Source: a bacterium (GTDB lineage: Bacteria; Cyanobacteriota; Vampirovibrionia; Obscuribacterales; Obscuribacteraceae). Taken from it: DNA of 9,332 bases. Under the pieces are notes generated by a model. The model was not told where the DNA came from, made no database searches, and worked only from the letters and a program-made list of their open reading frames with translations. Shown piece by piece: positions 7,101 to 9,332 of this stretch (positions within the stretch are counted from its first letter, which is position 1; each line of letters begins with the position of its first letter). The stretch spans positions 1-9,332 of the forward strand of contig JAUIJG010000203.1 of assembly GCA_030431355.1 (NCBI GenBank). Direction: 5' to 3'. Position numbers and translations under genes: made by a program.

Positions 7101-7620
7101 AATGGTGCGCAAGTTCGGCATGGGTCCATTTAAGTTCAATACGGATCTTGCTTTTGGTGAGAACGAGGCTGCTGGTCGCTATTCTAATGGACCGAACCGC
7201 AAAGCTTCCGACACAACCGAGCGAGAGATAGAGCTTGAGATTATCAAAATAGTGGACGAATGCTACGAAGAAGCTAAGCGTATTCTAGAAAGTAAGAAAG
7301 ATGAGCTGCACAAAATGGCAGCTGCTCTAGTAGAAAAAGAGACTCTCTACTTCAGGGATATCGTCGGTATACTGGAGCCGAACAAGAGCCAGAGGGAGAT
7401 CGACGAAGAGATTGCCAAGCTCTCCGATCGCAAGTTTGTAGGCAAGAAGCCGCAGTTGCAGATTGATATCCTGGAAGGATTGGCTTCGGTGGCAGGGGCC
7501 AAAGGAAAGTCTCGCGGTAACGGCGGTCCGGGGGCTATGCCCAATCCCGCCAACAACGAGAGCGCTCCGGGACCGACAGAAGACACCGGTGGATCAGCTT
7601 CGGATGTTTCAGGAGAGTAA
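4168..7620 (+). CDS. FtsH-like membrane protease with three tandem AAA+ modules and one M41 peptidase domain, 1150 aa
   Basis: Predicted membrane-bound ATP-dependent zinc protease. Two membrane segments (about 7-24 and 36-64) are joined by only about 12 residues, so the FtsH extracytoplasmic domain is absent. Three FtsH-type AAA+ modules follow. Module 1: Walker A 141-148, Walker B D200/E201, sensor-1 N247, arginine fingers R261/R264. Module 2: Walker A 406-413, D465/E466, N508, R522/R525. Module 3: Walker A 668-675, D728/E729, N775, R789/R792. The Walker A lysines (K147, K412, K674) are spaced 265 and 262 residues apart. The M41 domain has HEAGH 890-894 and a third zinc ligand D968 (SSDLQ), so it should be active. 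The tail 1110-1150 is Gly/Pro/Ser/Asn-rich. Canonical FtsH has one AAA module and about 610-650 aa. All three ATPase sites look functional. The likely assembly is a hexamer with three stacked ATPase rings feeding one protease ring; this is inference. Confidence 0.95.
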   Translation: MKNWARWTLLIIWTVGLIFTAQYWNPFASFPALLKYTVVVAMGACLFGLFIILMQFWVLINFIFPLPPRADSKAPKPFGKKFFPFLYKEPPINPRAPQRLDELIGQEKARTEIKEVIEILHRPEHFTDSGAEVPKGMMFVGPPGVGKTLFARAIANEIGVPFYVLDGGGLNGVIFGLGVLKLKMLFGKLKRHDKCILFIDEIESIGARRQQDRGFGAQSDMNMTLNTLLTEMDGFKASNIMVIGATNNDGMLDPALMRAGRMSRRIYFQLPTEEERRDLFKYYLGKVVCDTEIDYDELVSLTSNHSPADIANLVNEAALVGRRPGGPNKVTMQTIKDAMDNIAIGFERTLTSGVELIAHDSSIKLDDVVGVDDCKQDIAELIDFLKRGEELKRIGAKIPKGVMLVGPPGVGKTMLAKAIANEAGVPFYGVSATYFKSMWSGEGAGRLRNLYSQARKSPASIVFIDEIDALGGSMKDTGAERSAELNQILIELDGIGGHANVITIGATNIEDSLDPAFMRSGRFDRKIYFGLPDKDARKVLFERYLKKVQVEDEIDLDELAKVSFNFSGADVAACVNEAAILAVRNGLKKINQDNLEEATKRISVDAGHKLNTAGMNLSKVPDLEVKLDDVKGMDEAKAEAAEVVALLKNSDLVEKSGLKSPHGVLLVGPPGTGKTMLAKAIANEAGVAFYALSGTDFVQVWVGLGAKRVRAVYEQARRSGKPAIVFIDEIDAVGAQRVADRGFGGQSENNNTLNQLLVEMDGFGRHKVLTIGATNNPSLLDGALLRAGRFDRRIDVPLPNLEGREAIIKHHIKDLTLDEGVSIMEIARMTVFDSGADLANIVNEAGLIAVRNGRLSLTQVDLIQAIQRVHFGMHRSQNIVLDDLWKTAYHEAGHTIISYFKDLMDRIQVVTVVPSGGALGYMWSVAKDDNFHHVKNKNELYAEIEVSLGGLVAEEIFRGVNAQGVSSDLQNVARVASGMVRKFGMGPFKFNTDLAFGENEAAGRYSNGPNRKASDTTEREIELEIIKIVDECYEEAKRILESKKDELHKMAAALVEKETLYFRDIVGILEPNKSQREIDEEIAKLSDRKFVGKKPQLQIDILEGLASVAGAKGKSRGNGGPGAMPNPANNESAPGPTEDTGGSASDVSGE
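5359..6252 (+). repeat. diverged internal tandem duplication of AAA modules 2 and 3
   Basis: The Walker A blocks of modules 2 (5359-5466) and 3 (6145-6252) encode 28 identical residues of 36 (residues 398-433 versus 660-695) and share long nucleotide stretches such as ATGCTGGCTAA and CCAACGAAGCCGG. Module 1 (residues 133-168) matches module 2 at 24 of 36 and module 3 at 22 of 36. The copies differ at many third positions, so they are old duplications rather than an assembly error. Confidence 0.8.
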
Positions 7621-7623
7621 GTG
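7611..7623 (+). promoter_or_regulatory. ribosome binding site inside the protease gene end, coupling the next gene
   Basis: AGGAGAG (7611-7617) is formed by the last codons of the protease gene. The TAA stop (7618-7620) is followed directly by the GTG start (7621-7623), with 5 bases between AGGAG and GTG. This spacing decides the unusual GTG start and indicates translational coupling. Confidence 0.8.
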
Positions 7624-8799
7624 AGATTTCTAAAAGTCTCTCCAAAATTCTGTTCTTTCCTCGTCGGCACTCTATTGCTGTCGTCAGTTTCAGCTTTGTC
7701 TGAGGAGAGAGGGACTTGTATGCCTTCAAAGGAGAATACTTTCCCTTTTAAGGTCAAAACTGTTCAGTCACTGGCTCCTTTAAACAAGCTCTTTGACAGG
7801 AGAGAAGGCTGGGTCGGAGCGGACGGTGCCTATTCTATTCCCATAGATGACAATAAAGCTGTCTGGACTTTTGGTGACACCTGGATCGGCAAAATCAAAG
7901 GGGGCAAGAGAATTGATCCGAAGATGATCAACAACACCGTCGGAGTTCAGAGTTTGTCGGCTGCAACAGCAATGAAGTTCTACTGGCCCGGTGGATTGGA
8001 GAAGCCTCGCTCTGTCTGGATTCCTTCCCCGGGCAAGACCAGGAACAAGACATACTACTGGCCTGCAGATGGTACTTCTTTTGGTGGCAAGCTCTTTGTC
8101 TTTCTGCACAAGATAAGAACCAATATGAAGTTGCCGCCCCCTTTCCAGTTTGAAACCATAGGCGATGATCTGGTTGTGGTGGACAATCCCCAGGATTCTC
8201 CGGATAAGTGGAGTTCACGAAGCTTTGTTCTCAGTAAGGATTCAAAAAAATTGCATATGGCCACCGCCTGTATGCTTGAGGGAGACTATCTCTACATCTA
8301 CTCCAACTACACACCCGCTCGCAAAGAGATGAAGCCCCATCCCCTGGTTGTGGGAAGGATTAAAAAGACCGACCTGCTTGCCGGTGCGATTGATCGGGTT
8401 GAATATTGGCTTAATAGCGGAAAGTGGTCCCGGGATTTAAAAGACCCTTGCATATTGTTCGAAGACGCCGCTCCTGAGATGTCTGTTAGCCGCTTCAGAG
8501 GGCTTCCTGGCTATTTTGCCGTCTACATGGCACCACTGACTAAGAAGATCCTGGTAAGGCACTCCCAGGAGCCCCAGGGACCTTTTAGCGAGCCTGTCTT
8601 GCTCTACGACTGTCCCGAAAAAGATGATTCGATCATTCTCTACAGCGCCAAGGCACATCCTGAACAAAGTCAATACTGTCCAGGGGATGGTCAGTTTGTT
8701 GTGACCTATTGCCGAAATACAAAAGAGATGCAAGATCATATAGACAAACCAGATATCTATTTTCCAAAGGCATTGCTAATTCAGTTGAACGCCAAGTAG
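7621..8799 (+). CDS. secreted beta-propeller-like protein (DUF4185/DUF5005-like), 392 aa
   Basis: This is an exported protein whose sequence pattern resembles the DUF4185/DUF5005 group, relatives of the five-bladed propeller glycosidase folds (GH43/GH32-like). It begins with a signal peptide (hydrophobic 11-26, cleavage near 25-27). Blade-like motifs follow: GADGAYSIPIDDNKAVWTFGDTWIG (67-90, described by its GDTWIG end), GGKLFVFLHK (155-164), GDYLYIYSNY (221-230), GYFAVYMAP (297-305), LVRHSQEPQGPFSEPVLLYD (311-330) and GQFVVTYCRN (357-366). Asp-rich turns such as D68 and D86 could line a substrate pocket, but no catalytic set can be assigned, so I do not claim an enzyme activity. The GTG start is fixed by the AGGAG inside the preceding gene; there is no gap to the protease stop. 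It could bind or trim cell-surface or environmental glycans. Confidence 0.8.
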   Translation: MRFLKVSPKFCSFLVGTLLLSSVSALSEERGTCMPSKENTFPFKVKTVQSLAPLNKLFDRREGWVGADGAYSIPIDDNKAVWTFGDTWIGKIKGGKRIDPKMINNTVGVQSLSAATAMKFYWPGGLEKPRSVWIPSPGKTRNKTYYWPADGTSFGGKLFVFLHKIRTNMKLPPPFQFETIGDDLVVVDNPQDSPDKWSSRSFVLSKDSKKLHMATACMLEGDYLYIYSNYTPARKEMKPHPLVVGRIKKTDLLAGAIDRVEYWLNSGKWSRDLKDPCILFEDAAPEMSVSRFRGLPGYFAVYMAPLTKKILVRHSQEPQGPFSEPVLLYDCPEKDDSIILYSAKAHPEQSQYCPGDGQFVVTYCRNTKEMQDHIDKPDIYFPKALLIQLNAK

Positions 8800-8803
8800 A
8801 ACA

Positions 8804-8827
8804 TGGAAGTACTCTTCCAGGGTTTTT
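8804..8827 (+). terminator. probable intrinsic terminator after the propeller gene
   Basis: TGGAAG (8804-8809) and CTTCCA (8814-8819) pair as a 6-bp stem with a TACT loop. GGG and then five Ts (8823-8827) follow. The stem is short and set three bases back from the T-run, so the call is moderate. Its position right after the stop codon (8797-8799) supports it. Confidence 0.55.
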
Positions 8828-8925
8828 CCGCTTACATAAATACTTGAAATGATTCAATATGATGGTAATCGTGTCGCCACCGGTTAGATTTAAATTCGGT
8901 CTTTTGCAAGAGGAGGAGCTGTCCG
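8828..8925 (+). promoter_or_regulatory. upstream region of the last gene: inverted repeat and strong ribosome site
   Basis: A 5-4-5 inverted repeat, TTGAA-ATGA-TTCAA, lies at 8844-8857 and overlaps a TTGAAA -35-like hexamer (8844-8849). TATGAT at 8858-8863 looks like a -10 box but is too close to pair with it. The repeat could be an operator, but it is short. AGGAGGAG at 8911-8918 is a near-perfect ribosome site for the ATG at 8926. Confidence 0.4.
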
Positions 8926-9332
8926 ATGCTGGAGTTAAAGGAAGGGAAACCGCGTAGAATTCTCCCAGTCAAAAGAATCTTATTGACATTGGTTGCCGGC
9001 GGGGTCCTTCTTGGTAGTGGTGAAGCGTGGGCTGTTCCCGGCTTGTCTTCCAGTGATTCGGTCAAGAATATAGTTGACATGATCAAGGTTTATGCAGACC
9101 GTAATGAGAACGTCAACGTTTATGAGTTGGAGAAGCAGTTGCGTCATCGACCAAGACAGGCGGCTCAGGCTCTTATAGATCTGCTTGATACCAACAACTC
9201 CAATGTTCAATTACAGAGTGCCATGGTTCTTCAGCGGCTTTCAAGTAGCCAGGATTTTTCAATCTCGGATCAGTCTTTGAAGACTTTGATAGCTATACTT
9301 GGAGCAAGCAGGAATCCCCAGGTTAGGGCGGC
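8926..9332 (+). CDS. exported HEAT-repeat-like protein, N-terminal part (runs off the window)
   Basis: The frame starts at the ATG at 8926, 7 bases after AGGAGGAG, and stays open for 135 codons to the window edge, so it is a partial gene. Residues 10-36 form a signal peptide: basic RRILPVKR, hydrophobic LLTLVAGGVLLG, and a good cleavage site AWA before VPG (36/37). The mature part is alpha-helical: YELEKQLRHRPRQAAQALIDLL (about 67-88, helix pair), then NVQLQSAMVLQRL and QSLKTLIAILGASRNPQVRA. These helix-turn-helix units with N-x-x-V-[QR] starts are typical of HEAT or armadillo repeats, which usually bind proteins. The start sits beyond a probable terminator, so this gene likely has its own transcript. 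The full length and any further domains are unknown. Confidence 0.82.
   Translation, partial: MLELKEGKPRRILPVKRILLTLVAGGVLLGSGEAWAVPGLSSSDSVKNIVDMIKVYADRNENVNVYELEKQLRHRPRQAAQALIDLLDTNNSNVQLQSAMVLQRLSSSQDFSISDQSLKTLIAILGASRNPQVRA

Noticed and set aside
4168..7620. Triple-AAA structure as an assembly duplication
   Set aside because: The three modules differ at many codons and motifs, and module spacing is regular, so a collapsed or repeated read artefact is unlikely.
4168..7620. Cdc48/p97-type ATPase identity
   Set aside because: The modules carry FtsH-type signatures and the C-terminus has HEAGH with SSD zinc ligand, which Cdc48 lacks; there is no Cdc48 N-domain.

Overview
The window is about 9.3 kb of bacterial chromosome with compact gene packing, clear Shine-Dalgarno sites and hairpin-plus-T terminators. 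No tRNA, rRNA, CRISPR array or insertion sequence was seen. Many of the products carry signal peptides or membrane anchors, so the region is envelope-oriented. No gene here identifies the lineage. Mid-range base composition and a fasciclin/thioredoxin/FtsH-rich setting would fit several environmental groups, including Vampirovibrionia (Melainabacteria)-like bacteria, but that is only a guess.

Left part (1-1864): a plus-strand gene appears to finish at base 52. It converges on a minus-strand pair consisting of a PhoR/WalK-like sensor histidine kinase and, 18 bases downstream of it, an 80-residue protein with four cysteines. No response regulator is visible next to the kinase.

Middle part (1865-4118): a divergent intergenic region with a TATAAT box leads into a classical cytoplasmic thioredoxin (WCGPC). 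Next come a secreted fasciclin-domain protein with a strong terminator, a membrane-anchored thioredoxin-like protein (CSIC) whose start codon lies only 12 bases beyond that terminator, a 192-base gap, and an 87-residue exported protein of unknown function.

Right part (4168-9332): the standout gene encodes a 1150-residue FtsH-like membrane protease. It has two N-terminal membrane segments with almost no extracytoplasmic domain between them, three tandem FtsH-type AAA+ ATPase modules that each keep all core catalytic motifs, and a single C-terminal M41 zinc-protease domain with complete zinc ligands. Canonical FtsH has one AAA module in about 610-650 residues, and I know of no described family with this architecture. 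It is followed with zero spacing, and apparently by translational coupling, by a secreted beta-propeller-like protein (DUF4185/DUF5005-like). A probable terminator follows, and then the start of an exported HEAT-repeat-like protein that runs off the right edge.

How the genes might work together is inference. The triple-AAA protease and its coupled secreted partner form one expression unit, possibly with the 87-residue exported protein 49 bases upstream. The thioredoxin/fasciclin group looks like an envelope redox and adhesion cluster, and the kinase may sense envelope or periplasmic conditions.
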